Shown: positions 34,371 to 45,000 of the stretch, in pieces
How positions within the stretch are numbered: position 1 is the stretch's first letter
Layout of the letters: every line of letters starts with the position of its first letter
NCBI GenBank assembly: GCA_013361095.1
Contig: JAATWA010000001.1
Span: forward strand, 2,871,001 to 2,935,000
From: Pseudanabaena biceps
GTDB lineage: Bacteria > Cyanobacteriota > Cyanobacteriia > Pseudanabaenales > Pseudanabaenaceae
DNA length: 64,000 bases
Reading direction: 5' to 3'
Program-made: the position numbers and the translations under genes
Notes under the pieces: model-generated
The model's database searches: none
Told to the model about the DNA's origin: nothing
What the model saw: only the letters and a program-made list of their open reading frames with translations

Positions 34371-36996
34371 GGCTAATCAAAGTACCCACTTTACTAACTA
34401 GCTCTGCGGTGGAAAACCCTTTAGTCAAATAGTCAGTTGCGCCAAGACGAGAAGTTTCCCTTGACCACTCTTCTGCCAAACGAGAAGAAATCACCAGAAT
34501 TGGCATCGTAAACCCTGCTTGGCGACAGCGATCTATCAATGTAAATCCATCCATACGCGGCATCTCAATGTCAGTAATTAGTAATGCAGGCTGACTATGT
34601 TGTTGTAGCCATTGCCAAGCGTCCATACCATCATCACAGGTAGCCACCTCGTAGCCCTGCGGCGATAGTACACTTTCAATTCTGCGCCGCATCAGAGCCG
34701 CATCATCAACCACTAAAATTTGCCGATCGCTGGCTGAGTCAATGAAGGAGGTCGCCTGTGAACTAGAAGTAATGACTAAGTTGGATTCGGCGTCAAATAA
34801 AGCTTCTACAAAAGAGAATGCATCAATCACAGGAATCAGCTTCCCATCGGGCATTAAACTCATGCCCACCAATCCAATCGGCGCAGTTAAAGAAGATGGA
34901 ACTGGAGTGACTAATAAATCACTCTGTCCTACTAAAGTATCCGCAATTAGCCATACTCGATTACCCTCATTGGTTTGCTGTGTCCGAACGGCGATCGACA
35001 TCGGCAAAGGCGATCGCGTTTCAGTTTGACCTTGCCAATATTGATAAAGGTCGATCGCAGGAGTATATTTCTGATCTTCTTGAATTTCAATTGTGTAGTC
35101 AGAACGATCAGTTTTGCGCCAAAGCAAGCTCTCCACTAAAGTTGCGGTATAAATCTCAGACGTTGGCACTGCAAAAAGGCGATCGCCAGCTTGTAGTAAC
35201 ATACATCTCACAAAGAGATGCGGTACAGGTATTTGAATCGTAAAAGCCGTTCCTTTACCAAGTTGAGAAACAAGGCTGAGTCTGCCATTCATCAGATTTA
35301 CTTGACTTGCCACCACATCCATACCCACGCCACGACCTGAAATGTCGCTAACGGACTTCGCAGAAGTAAATCCCGACTGACAGAGGACACTTAATAAGCG
35401 ATCGGAAGTAGCCGTATCGGTCAGGGGTAGTCCCTTGGATTTGGCTATTTGATTAATACGATCAGGGTCAATGCCCCGTCCATCATCACGGATAGTGAGG
35501 TCAAATAGACTACCGCGACGTTTGAGAGACAGTTCAATTTTGCCCTGTATTGATTTACCAGATTTTTTACGCTCTTCTAGATCTTCTAAGCCGTGATCAT
35601 AGGAATTACGGAGCAGGTGCAGTAGCACAGGCTCAAGGCTACGCAATGTCCCTGCATCTAGTTCTATCTTTTCGCCAATAATCGTAAACTGAACATCTTT
35701 GCCGACCCGACTCATCAGATCTCGCAAAATTCCCCTTGCCCGAAAAGCCAGAGATTCAAATGGGACAAGGCGACTTTCTTCGATGGTTTGTTGAAGATTG
35801 CGAAGGCTGCGATCAAGAGTTTGAATACTGTCTGAAGTACGTCTTGCTGATTCACCAGTTTCTGAGCCTAGCTCAATTAAGCGGAGACTAATTTCTAACA
35901 GACGATTAATGGCAGTATATCCTTGTCGATAGCGTTCTACTTTTAGTCCATCTTGCTCGCCCGAACTTTCTAGTAATGCATAATCATCCTGAACTTCCCG
36001 AAGTTGTGTAATGTACTGCACACTATTTTGAGCAAGCGAAACCAGTGGTAATAGATTGGCGTAGACGGACTGATAAAATCCTTGCGTGGCGCGGGTTGCC
36101 ATCAGTGTTTCTACCAGATATTGGGAAGATCGTTCGAGTCGATCAAGCGGTACAGGAATTTGAATATCCGCAGTGGTAGTAGAAGTAGCGATCGCTTCGC
36201 TACTAACAATTAATTCTTCATTACTATCCGAAACCGCATCGGTTTTCTCCTGAACAACCGTGATCGTCCCACCCTGTCGAGCAAACTCTTTGACCTTGGT
36301 TAAGAATGGCATCCATTCTGCTTGCCATAGCTCACAATCGCGCTGATTGCAAAGCTCATTACTCTTAGTTTGCAAAAACTCATGCCAAGCGGGATCTAGG
36401 CTTATTTCTGTGCCGATTTCTTGCAACTGAGCGATCGTCATTTGGGCGATTTCATAGGCTTGATCAGGCACTTCGCCAGTACTTGGTAATTCTTCGATCG
36501 CCATTTCTAGATCCAGAATTACCAAGTCAAAGCCTTGGTCAGCAAACTCTTGCTGTACTTGGCGCATTTCATTCCATTCAGGTAAATAATCACTCTGAAT
36601 GCGATCGCGTAGGTTTTGAATATACTTAACAGCAGAATCGGCATCGCTGAGTTCCCCCATCTGCACCGTACCGATCAGTAACTCCCCTGCTTCAATCAGG
36701 GCCTTAGATAATCCTCCATCAGTCAAAGGCGGCGCAACATCTAAATAACGCAGTTCAGAGAGTAAATCTTCTAATACGGTTGCGACTTTCAGTACTGACT
36801 GAAAACCAACTGTGACCGAGCCACCTTTAATTGTATGCACACAACGATATAGCTGCTGGATATCCTCTCGCCATTTGGGAGCGCTTAGATTGCTAACGGT
36901 CTGCACATATAGCTGTAAATCCTTCTGAGTATCTATTTCAAATAGAACCCTCAGTTCATCCTGTAGTTGGAGATCGTCAAAGTCAGAGTTTGCCAT
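34366..36996 (-). CDS. CheA-type hybrid histidine kinase with receiver domain
   Basis: An 876-residue protein from MANSDFDDLQLQDEL. The order is Hpt with the phospho-acceptor His in LYRCVHTIKGGSVTVGF (about 55), a long linker, kinase domain with LLHLLRNSYDHGLE, TIRDDGRGIDPDRI and DISGRGVGMDVV, a CheW-like domain (about 590-720), and a receiver domain with ILVVDDAALMRRRIESVL, the Asp in LLITDIEMPRMDGF and the Lys in TDYLTKGFS. This is the composition of cyanobacterial taxis or pilus kinases of the PixL/PilL type. It lies 37 bases downstream of the PilJ-like gene. No separate CheW or CheY gene is in the window. Confidence 0.85.
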   Translation of the reverse strand: MANSDFDDLQLQDELRVLFEIDTQKDLQLYVQTVSNLSAPKWREDIQQLYRCVHTIKGGSVTVGFQSVLKVATVLEDLLSELRYLDVAPPLTDGGLSKALIEAGELLIGTVQMGELSDADSAVKYIQNLRDRIQSDYLPEWNEMRQVQQEFADQGFDLVILDLEMAIEELPSTGEVPDQAYEIAQMTIAQLQEIGTEISLDPAWHEFLQTKSNELCNQRDCELWQAEWMPFLTKVKEFARQGGTITVVQEKTDAVSDSNEELIVSSEAIATSTTTADIQIPVPLDRLERSSQYLVETLMATRATQGFYQSVYANLLPLVSLAQNSVQYITQLREVQDDYALLESSGEQDGLKVERYRQGYTAINRLLEISLRLIELGSETGESARRTSDSIQTLDRSLRNLQQTIEESRLVPFESLAFRARGILRDLMSRVGKDVQFTIIGEKIELDAGTLRSLEPVLLHLLRNSYDHGLEDLEERKKSGKSIQGKIELSLKRRGSLFDLTIRDDGRGIDPDRINQIAKSKGLPLTDTATSDRLLSVLCQSGFTSAKSVSDISGRGVGMDVVASQVNLMNGRLSLVSQLGKGTAFTIQIPVPHLFVRCMLLQAGDRLFAVPTSEIYTATLVESLLWRKTDRSDYTIEIQEDQKYTPAIDLYQYWQGQTETRSPLPMSIAVRTQQTNEGNRVWLIADTLVGQSDLLVTPVPSSLTAPIGLVGMSLMPDGKLIPVIDAFSFVEALFDAESNLVITSSSQATSFIDSASDRQILVVDDAALMRRRIESVLSPQGYEVATCDDGMDAWQWLQQHSQPALLITDIEMPRMDGFTLIDRCRQAGFTMPILVISSRLAEEWSRETSRLGATDYLTKGFSTAELVSKVGTLISL

Positions 36997-37033
36997 TAGT
37001 TCGCTACACAATTTACTATCAAACGGATATTTA

Positions 37034-38683
37034 TTAATTCTTGCCGCTTGCTAAAGGAATATTTCCTACAGGAATACTCGCTACATCGATGGATTGCATT
37101 TCTTCTAGCTCTGTGACCTCCGATTGCATGATCGCGGGCAGTGTGAAGAACTGCACTCTTTCTAGCAATTGACGCGCCAGTAGTCCCATTTTTCCTGATT
37201 GATCGCGAGTAAATTGGGCTTGCGATGCCGAACGTTCTGAAATTGCCTCAATATCTTGGATCGAAGCCAAGCTATACTTCACGGCTTCCGCAATAGAGTT
37301 GGATGACTCAGTTACGGCGATGCCAATTTCTGCTAGTTCTTCGGTTACGGTGGCGATATTAGTAAAGGACTGCTCGGAGCTATCCACGCTATTGGTAAAG
37401 TCGGCTACTAGGCTGTTTACATCGCGAACGTCTTGGTCGATACCTGATACAACCACATCCACAAATCCCGTACGTTGTTGCAGCACAATCAGTCCTTGAT
37501 TGGTCTGTGTGGCTAGAGTATTTACCTGAGCGGCGATCGCTTCAAATTCTCTGGCTACTGACACAAACTGATCAGGATCGCGCTGCTCTAAGGCTCTAGT
37601 AGCAACCATAGATGCGTTAGTTGCCAAAACCTGAGTCAAAGAAGCCAGACGCTTTTGGTCTAGTACAAACTGTTTTGCCAAAGCCACGAACTCACCCAGA
37701 TTTCTAATTCTCTGCACCATCTGTACCGTTGCAGCCTGCAACGACTCAATCGAAGCCGTAAGATAAATAATCTGTTCTTCCCCCTGTCTTACCGCCGATC
37801 GCACTCTTTGTACCGCTTTGTTTGCCGCGATCGCCTGTTGAGCTGCATCCTGCGCTAGTTGGTTTACGTCCTCAATACCGAGACGGGCTTGTACCACCAG
37901 TCCTTTCTGTTGTTCTGCATTTTGTGACACTGCGATCGCCAATTGCTCAAGGCGATTAGTTCGCAAGGTTACTTGTTGTGCGGTTTGTAACACCGCCGCC
38001 AATACTTCCGCAAGCTGCTCTGATAATCGATTAAGGGTGTCCGCGATTAGTCCTGTCGCATGAGGACTTACTTCGGCTTTAGCTGTGAGATCCCCCATCT
38101 CTAGCTCTGATACAACATCCAGCAAATGAGAAATTTCTTCTTGAAAAATATTGTTTTGGACTTCGGCTTCCACCTGCGCTTCCGATTGTTCCTGTCTATT
38201 TTGAGCGAGGTTAGAAGTCATTAAGTCAAATACATCTGCCAATTTACCAACTTCGTCTTTAGCTCCCAGTTGCACAGTAGCGTTAAAGTCCCCTGAAGCA
38301 AATTGTCTCGCGATCGCCTCTAAGTTGCGAATCCTTTTACTAATTGTATTGCCAATAAACAAGCCAAATGATGAGCTAAGGACGATTATGAAAAAACCTA
38401 AGCCAAACACAAATAAAGTAGTCACCGATAACTGATTTTGGACTTCTTGAGATGCAATTGGGGCAAGACTGCTATTTAAATAAATGGCGGCGATCGCTAA
38501 GCCACCCAATGATAAAAGACTGGTTGTACCGACTGCGAATAAAATCTTGGCACTGATGCTCAAGTCGTCCAGCCAAGTAGTTTTGTAGTCACTTTTTCTG
38601 GCACTGGGAATAGGGGCAACTGCCTTTTTCCTCTTTCTCTTAGCACTAGATTTTTTACTTGAAAAGCGAGGTTGGTTCGCCAT
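37034..38683 (-). CDS. Methyl-accepting chemotaxis protein (PilJ-like)
   Basis: A 549-residue receptor. The Lys/Arg/Ser-rich head is followed by two membrane segments (about 44-66 and 88-112) with only about 20 residues between them, so there is almost no periplasmic sensor domain. A HAMP domain (RIRNLEAIARQFASGDFNAT) is followed by a second HAMP-like segment (LLDVVSELEMGDLTAKAEVS) and the helical signalling hairpin (VSVAREFEAIAAQVNTLATQ). It forms an operon with the CheA-like gene and most likely controls type IV pilus motility or phototaxis. The stimulus is not evident. Confidence 0.82.
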   Translation of the reverse strand: MANQPRFSSKKSSAKRKRKKAVAPIPSARKSDYKTTWLDDLSISAKILFAVGTTSLLSLGGLAIAAIYLNSSLAPIASQEVQNQLSVTTLFVFGLGFFIIVLSSSFGLFIGNTISKRIRNLEAIARQFASGDFNATVQLGAKDEVGKLADVFDLMTSNLAQNRQEQSEAQVEAEVQNNIFQEEISHLLDVVSELEMGDLTAKAEVSPHATGLIADTLNRLSEQLAEVLAAVLQTAQQVTLRTNRLEQLAIAVSQNAEQQKGLVVQARLGIEDVNQLAQDAAQQAIAANKAVQRVRSAVRQGEEQIIYLTASIESLQAATVQMVQRIRNLGEFVALAKQFVLDQKRLASLTQVLATNASMVATRALEQRDPDQFVSVAREFEAIAAQVNTLATQTNQGLIVLQQRTGFVDVVVSGIDQDVRDVNSLVADFTNSVDSSEQSFTNIATVTEELAEIGIAVTESSNSIAEAVKYSLASIQDIEAISERSASQAQFTRDQSGKMGLLARQLLERVQFFTLPAIMQSEVTELEEMQSIDVASIPVGNIPLASGKN

Positions 38684-39034
38684 ATCTTTCCATACTTAAT
38701 TAATAGCTAAGGTTTTCACAACTCAATCAAGCAGTCAACTGCAACTTATACCAATTTAGAAAATTGTTGGTAGGTACTAACAACATACAGCCTTACGTTG
38801 CTTTGTTTGAGTGCGCTTCGCAACAATGCCTAAGTTTTTGCAAATATTATAAAGACTATAAAGAAAGTAGGCGATCGCCTTATTTTCACTCTCAAAGCTA
38901 GGGCATCTCATTTCTAGTTCTCGTTTCCTTCCTTTTTTCTCTCCTTTCTAATCTATCCTTACTTTTAGATCAATACCAAATAATGCTCTACAGATAAAGG
39001 GATCTGCAATTTAATAAAGTACCAAATATAAAAC

Positions 39035-39073
39035 CAGAATTAGTGGGGCGGCAAAGCCGCCCCACTAATTCTG
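39035..39073. repeat. Perfect palindrome with AAA centre
   Basis: Arms of 18 bp (CAGAATTAGTGGGGCGGC) pair around AAA. Confidence 0.8.
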
Positions 39074-39095
39074 AAAAGTCTGGAATGTTACTTTA

Positions 39096-39206
39096 TAGCT
39101 CTCGCCATTCGTGTTAGGACTTAAAACCCAAGCAGGGTGAGGCGGCGCTTCGCGCCGCCTCACCCTGCTTGGGTTTTTATTTGTCCTGATACAAGTTCTA
39201 TAGCTA
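39096..39206. repeat. Family A element, 111 bp
   Basis: The left end TAGCTCTCGCCATTCGTGTT and the reverse complement of the right end TAGCTATAGAACTTGTATCA are family A ends. The inner palindrome at 39123-39177 has 26-bp arms (AAAACCCAAGCAGGGTGAGG then CGGCGC) around TTC. Confidence 0.8.
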
Positions 39207-39319
39207 TATTTGTTCGCTCGTCCCTAATGCAAGGCAACCAAAAACTAGCCACATTAAACTAGCCACATTACCAGATGGAAAGATTTGCAAAATAAAAATA
39301 AACTATTTTCCCAAGTTGC

Positions 39320-41062
<1,743 letters not shown>

Positions 41063-41169
41063 TAGGCTTTTTTAAGGTTTTATAATTAGGTTTTAAAGTC
41101 TCTTTCCCTTCAAGAGCGGGATTTAGGGTAAGGATGTTTTAATTTGCGAAACTAATTGCTTAGCGATCG

Positions 41170-41391
41170 CTACGGCTTGCCAGAGTAAACAAGATTCTTT
41201 CTCAAGGCGATCGGGCTGTCTGATCCCTGACTTTTCAGAAAATCGCTCCCAATTTTACGCGCGTAGCTGCCTTCGGCAACGAAAACACCTATAACAAAGG
41301 TTTGGCATGATCCCATTGTAATCATTACCCAATCTAATTGTAGGGGTGGGGCATACTTTTTTGGGTCTAGAGTAATGTTAAAGCTGACCAT
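41170..41391 (-). CDS. Possible small hypothetical protein
   Basis: A 73-residue ORF (MVSFNITLDPKKYAPPLQLD and onward). It has no repeat within it, and the composition is plausible, but no family, ribosome binding site or neighbour supports it. It may be a chance ORF or part of a larger decayed gene. Confidence 0.25.
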   Translation of the reverse strand: MVSFNITLDPKKYAPPLQLDWVMITMGSCQTFVIGVFVAEGSYARKIGSDFLKSQGSDSPIALRKNLVYSGKP

Positions 41392-41512
41392 AACTAAATT
41401 TGACTGATAGTTATTTGAATTTGTTTACGCATACCTTTGAAATTAAGTGCGATGATCGCCCACTTCCCACATCAAATAGCAACTTAGGTTATATAGCTAG
41501 TAATGTTAAAGA

Positions 41513-41567
41513 CCAACCCCAAAGTAAAATTGCGGCGCGAAGCGCCGCAATTTTACTTTGGGGTTGG
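41513..41567. repeat. Perfect palindrome with GAA centre (family A-like flank)
   Basis: Arms of 26 bp (CCAACCCCAAAGTAAAATTG then CGGCGC) pair around GAA. The left flank TAGCTAGTAATGTTAAAGAC is family A-like. A family B right end (GCGCCTAGCTACTT) lies at 41637-41650. Confidence 0.8.
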
Positions 41568-41683
41568 CTATAGTTATAAAAAACTGTGACACAAGCAGAG
41601 CTTGCGCTACAGCTTTTTGGATTTTATATTTGACTGCGCCTAGCTACTTAGCTATATGCAAATCGCTGTATCCTGAGAGTTAT

Positions 41684-41728
41684 AATACCAATCCTCAAAT
41701 TTGTGTGGCAAATTTGAGGATCGGTATT
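41684..41728. repeat. Inverted repeat with TGTGG loop
   Basis: AATACCAATCCTCAAATTTG pairs with its complement with one mismatch around TGTGG. Confidence 0.65.
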
Positions 41729-41769
41729 AGCATGAGAAATTGATTTTGTATTTATTCGCGTACTTGTCT

Positions 41770-42513
41770 ATGTTTGCCCAGTTTCGATCTCAATATCCAC
41801 AGGGACGCATCCAGACAGAGATGTTGCCTAAAATAGATGGGCTACATGCTTTTAGGGCGATCGTCTCTCAAGGAGATGCCGTCATGGGGACAGCGACCGC
41901 CTTGGATAGTGATCTGGAAATAGCTGAGGATCGAGCCGTGAAAAGAGCTTTAGCGATCGCAGGGGTGGCTTTTGATAATAATTACGATGATAGCTATGGT
42001 AACTACGGTGGGCGATCGCCGATGTTAGCTCAAGTCTCTCGCGAGTCCGCTAACGTTAATTCCTTACCTTCAGCAAATTTTAATACGGTGGCTAATCTTG
42101 GTTCCGCGAGTCTCACGGCTGGGCATGGCAATATCACCCACACCACCCATACGATTCAGTCCGAGACAGCTTTAGACTACGCTCCAGAATACACTCCTGA
42201 CTATGGAACTGACTATACAGAAGCCAGCTTATTGTCTGTAGAGATGCCAGCCGCACCACAACAGGCGATCGCTAAACCCGTTGCGCCGCCCATTTCGCCT
42301 GAGCCTGTGGATTTATCCAATGCGATCTCTAACATTGATGTGGAGATGGAGCGATTGAGCTGGACAAAATCACAGGGACGAGATTATTTGGTGAGAACTT
42401 TTGACAAGAAATCACGGCAGCAGCTAACTAACGAAGAATTGTTGCAATTTCTCAGTTATTTAAAATCCTTGCCAACTCCCCAGAAACAAGTGGCAAATGA
42501 TGACTTTTTTTAA
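41770..42513 (+). CDS. Conserved hypothetical protein with two end motifs
   Basis: A 247-residue protein from MFAQFRSQYPQGRIQTEML. The N-terminal segment (HAFRAIVSQGDAVMGTATAL, EIAEDRAVKRALAIAG) looks like a conserved domain. The middle (about 75-190) is low in complexity with Tyr/Asp and Ala/Pro. The C-terminus has RLSWTKSQGRDYLVRTFDKK and LTNEELLQFLSYLKSLP, a short module I associate with other cyanobacterial proteins but cannot name. The arrangement of two small domains with a flexible linker resembles DNA-processing accessory proteins, but this is a guess. Its TAA lies in a palindrome arm. Confidence 0.6.
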   Translation: MFAQFRSQYPQGRIQTEMLPKIDGLHAFRAIVSQGDAVMGTATALDSDLEIAEDRAVKRALAIAGVAFDNNYDDSYGNYGGRSPMLAQVSRESANVNSLPSANFNTVANLGSASLTAGHGNITHTTHTIQSETALDYAPEYTPDYGTDYTEASLLSVEMPAAPQQAIAKPVAPPISPEPVDLSNAISNIDVEMERLSWTKSQGRDYLVRTFDKKSRQQLTNEELLQFLSYLKSLPTPQKQVANDDFF

Positions 42514-42565
42514 GAGCTGAAAGAGAATTGTGACTCTTTGCGTCACAATTCTCTTTCAGCTCTTA
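42511..42565. repeat. Perfect palindrome carrying a stop codon
   Basis: Arms of 24 bp (TAAGAGCTGAAAGAGAATTG then TGAC) pair around TCTTTGC. Its first three bases are the TAA stop of the preceding gene. Confidence 0.8.
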
Positions 42566-42572
42566 AATCTAT

Positions 42573-42703
42573 CAGCAATTCTCATTATGAAACCAATTTT
42601 GGGATTTGCAGCGCCGAAGGCGCTGCAAATCCCAAAATTAGTTTTTTGACAGCCAGCCTTAGGCTGGCTGTCAAAAAACCAATTTTTATAATCAGAATAG
42701 CTG
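42573..42703 (-). repeat. Family D element, 131 bp, two inner hairpins
   Basis: Same structure as 22209-22339 in the opposite orientation. The G/C hairpin reads GGGATTTGCAGCGCC/GGCGCTGCAAATCCC, with an A:T pair in place of G:C. The right end is mutated (ATAATCAGAATAGCTG). Confidence 0.9.
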
Positions 42704-42743
42704 TTAACCTATGCGTATTTTGACCAATTCAACATAGTCACCT

Positions 42744-44429
42744 ATGAAATCCGTTAATTTCCAAGAAGAACTGAGTCTGCTGATTCGTGCTAAATGCCCG
42801 ATTATTTACGTTGTGACTTGGGAAGAAGAACGTGCTGAAAAAGCGATCGCCCAAGTTGCACAGGAATGTGGCCCGCCGCGACAGATGCTCTATTACGACT
42901 TGGTGAGGGGATTTGAGCATAATCAGGAAGGCAAAAATAATCTTTTGCAAGCTTTGCAACTTGTGGAAAGTAGCGATCGCCAGATGGCGAATATTTATGT
43001 GTTTCGAGATTTACATCGTCGTCTAGCGTCCCAACGCTTAGATGAGATTTTGGTGCGCCAACTTCGCAATCTCTATCGCACGTTACGCAATTCACGCAAG
43101 ACCTTAATTTTGTTAAGTCCGATGCTAGAGATGCCCTCGGAGTTAGAGGAGCAAATTGCGGTTCTCTACTTCCCATTACCTGAGACTGCGGAAATTCGCA
43201 ATATTATCGAGCAGATGATTCCACCTGAACAGTTGCGAATGGAAGGAAACAGTCTGGAGCAGTTGATTAAGGCTTGTATGGGCATGACTCGCGATCGCAT
43301 TTGCCATACCCTTTCTAAGTCAATTGTGCAGAAGCATTATCTCAATGAATCGGATATTGATCGGGTTTTAGTTGAGAAGCAAAAGCGGATTCGCCAAACT
43401 GAATTTCTAGAATTTTTTACGCCCAATGAAACCCTCGATAGCATTGGTGGTTTGGATAATTTCAAATTGTGGTTAATGCAACGCCAGCAAGCTTTTTCTG
43501 ATGAGGCAAGAGCCTTTGGACTGCCAAATCCTCGTGGGGTGCTGCTATTGGGGATTCAGGGAACGGGCAAAAGTCTCTGTGCTAAGGCGATCGCCAATCT
43601 TTGGCGGTTACCACTGTTGCGGCTAGATGTGGGGCGACTATTTGGGAGTTTGGTGGGGCAGTCCGAGAGTCGTACCCGTCAGACGATCCAGCTTGCCGAA
43701 GCCCTTGCGCCATGCATTCTCTGGATTGATGAAATTGATAAAGCCTTTGGCGGTATTTCCAATAGTGTCGGTGATTCAGGGACGAGCCAGCGTGTTTTGG
43801 CGACATTACTAACATGGATGCAAGAAAAATCTAGCCCTGTATTTGTGGTCGCCACTGCTAATAATATTCATGCTTTGCCACCTGAGTTATTGCGAAAAGG
43901 ACGTTTTGATGAATTGTTCTTTATCAATTTGCCCACCTGTGACGAGCGCAAAGAAATATTTACCTTGCACCTCAAGCGCTTCCGTCCGATGGAACTACAT
44001 ACTTTTGATATTGATACGATGGCAGAAATCACTAAGGAATTTAGTGGCGCGGAAATCGAACAAGCGATCGTGGAGGGGATGTATCGAGCTTTTCATGAGC
44101 AAAGAGATGTGATCACTACAGATATTTTGGCGGCGATTAAAGAAACTTATCCCTTGGCTAGTACGGCAAGAGAGCAAATTAGTTTTATGCAAGCATGGGC
44201 GACTCAAGGGCGAGCTAGAAGTGCTTCGCGTGGAGATGTAATTGACCTCGCTAATGATAAATTGAGTTCTAAGATTACAGATATTAGCGCCCTTGCCAAA
44301 GCCGTGGCTAAGACTGTGGATATCGCAACCAAAGCGGCGTTAGAGTCGTCACCAGAATCGCCGCCACCTAAACAACGTCCTTTGCCCTTGCCTCCCTTAC
44401 CCCAAGTTAAATCTAGTGCTGATTCATGA
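42744..44429 (+). CDS. Ycf46-like AAA ATPase
   Basis: A 561-residue protein. The N-terminal ~230 residues form a divergent P-loop-like domain (CPIIYVVTWEEERAEKAIAQ). The C-terminal AAA domain has GVLLLGIQGTGKSLCAKAIA (Walker A), APCILWIDEIDKAFGG (Walker B), FVVATANNIHALPPELLRKG (sensor 1) and GRFDELFFINLP (arginine finger region). The plastid counterpart is Ycf46. Recent studies of cyanobacterial Ycf46 link it to CO2-related acclimation, but the client is unclear. The TGA overlaps the ATG of the next gene (ATGA). Confidence 0.88.
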   Translation: MKSVNFQEELSLLIRAKCPIIYVVTWEEERAEKAIAQVAQECGPPRQMLYYDLVRGFEHNQEGKNNLLQALQLVESSDRQMANIYVFRDLHRRLASQRLDEILVRQLRNLYRTLRNSRKTLILLSPMLEMPSELEEQIAVLYFPLPETAEIRNIIEQMIPPEQLRMEGNSLEQLIKACMGMTRDRICHTLSKSIVQKHYLNESDIDRVLVEKQKRIRQTEFLEFFTPNETLDSIGGLDNFKLWLMQRQQAFSDEARAFGLPNPRGVLLLGIQGTGKSLCAKAIANLWRLPLLRLDVGRLFGSLVGQSESRTRQTIQLAEALAPCILWIDEIDKAFGGISNSVGDSGTSQRVLATLLTWMQEKSSPVFVVATANNIHALPPELLRKGRFDELFFINLPTCDERKEIFTLHLKRFRPMELHTFDIDTMAEITKEFSGAEIEQAIVEGMYRAFHEQRDVITTDILAAIKETYPLASTAREQISFMQAWATQGRARSASRGDVIDLANDKLSSKITDISALAKAVAKTVDIATKAALESSPESPPPKQRPLPLPPLPQVKSSADS

Positions 44430-44980
44430 CCTCCGCTAATTCCTTTGATCCTGTTGAATCTCTAGGTGTGCCGCAGTTACAAGCAATCAAGGCTCATTTA
44501 GATTTAGTGCTGTTATCGTTGGAGGCGCTCACAGGAGTTGGCTCTGACGAAATGCTATCGGTGGCTGAAAAGTTAGGATTGGAAGAAATTTTAAGCGATC
44601 GCATTACCCTCTGGCGGTTGCGGCAAGCTAGCCCGCTACGCAAAGGCAAGGGGCGCAAAAAGCTGGATGTCGATGAGGCGAGAGCAATGACTTTAATCAG
44701 TTGCACCTTAGCAGCGCAGCAACAATTTAAAATCCGTAATGCTGTTGCCCAATTGGAAAAATGCACAGCCCTAAAACATGCACCGCACCGTGAAGCAATT
44801 TTGGGAGACTATCTTGATCGCTTTAATAGTCTTTATCAAGAAAGAATGGCGGAGGAAGATCAAGCTAATCCTGATGCAATCCAGAGACTAGCGTTAAAAT
44901 TATTAATAGATATGTTGTTTTATAGTTCTCAAATTGGCTCTCGCCGTCTATGGGTTGCCCTTTTTGAGCGTAGTCAATAA
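44426..44980 (+). CDS. DUF3038 protein
   Basis: A 184-residue helical protein with no membrane segment. LQAIKAHLDLVLLSLEALTG, ITLWRLRQASPLRKGKGRKK, DEARAMTLISCTLAAQQQF and WVALFERSQ fit DUF3038, a cyanobacterial family. Its start overlaps the ycf46-like stop by four bases and its stop lies 20 bases before the DUF4335 gene, so the three form one transcription unit. The function of the family is unknown. Confidence 0.8.
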   Translation: MTSANSFDPVESLGVPQLQAIKAHLDLVLLSLEALTGVGSDEMLSVAEKLGLEEILSDRITLWRLRQASPLRKGKGRKKLDVDEARAMTLISCTLAAQQQFKIRNAVAQLEKCTALKHAPHREAILGDYLDRFNSLYQERMAEEDQANPDAIQRLALKLLIDMLFYSSQIGSRRLWVALFERSQ

Positions 44981-45000
44981 AACCCAAACAGTTGAAAACC

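Larger units (their letters stand above)
38684..39319. other. Intergenic region between PilJ-like and Ycf45-like genes
   Basis: About 640 bases without an ORF. The first 350 are plain AT-rich DNA that should hold the promoter of the receptor gene. Two palindromes follow (39035-39073 and inside 39096-39206). Confidence 0.5.
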
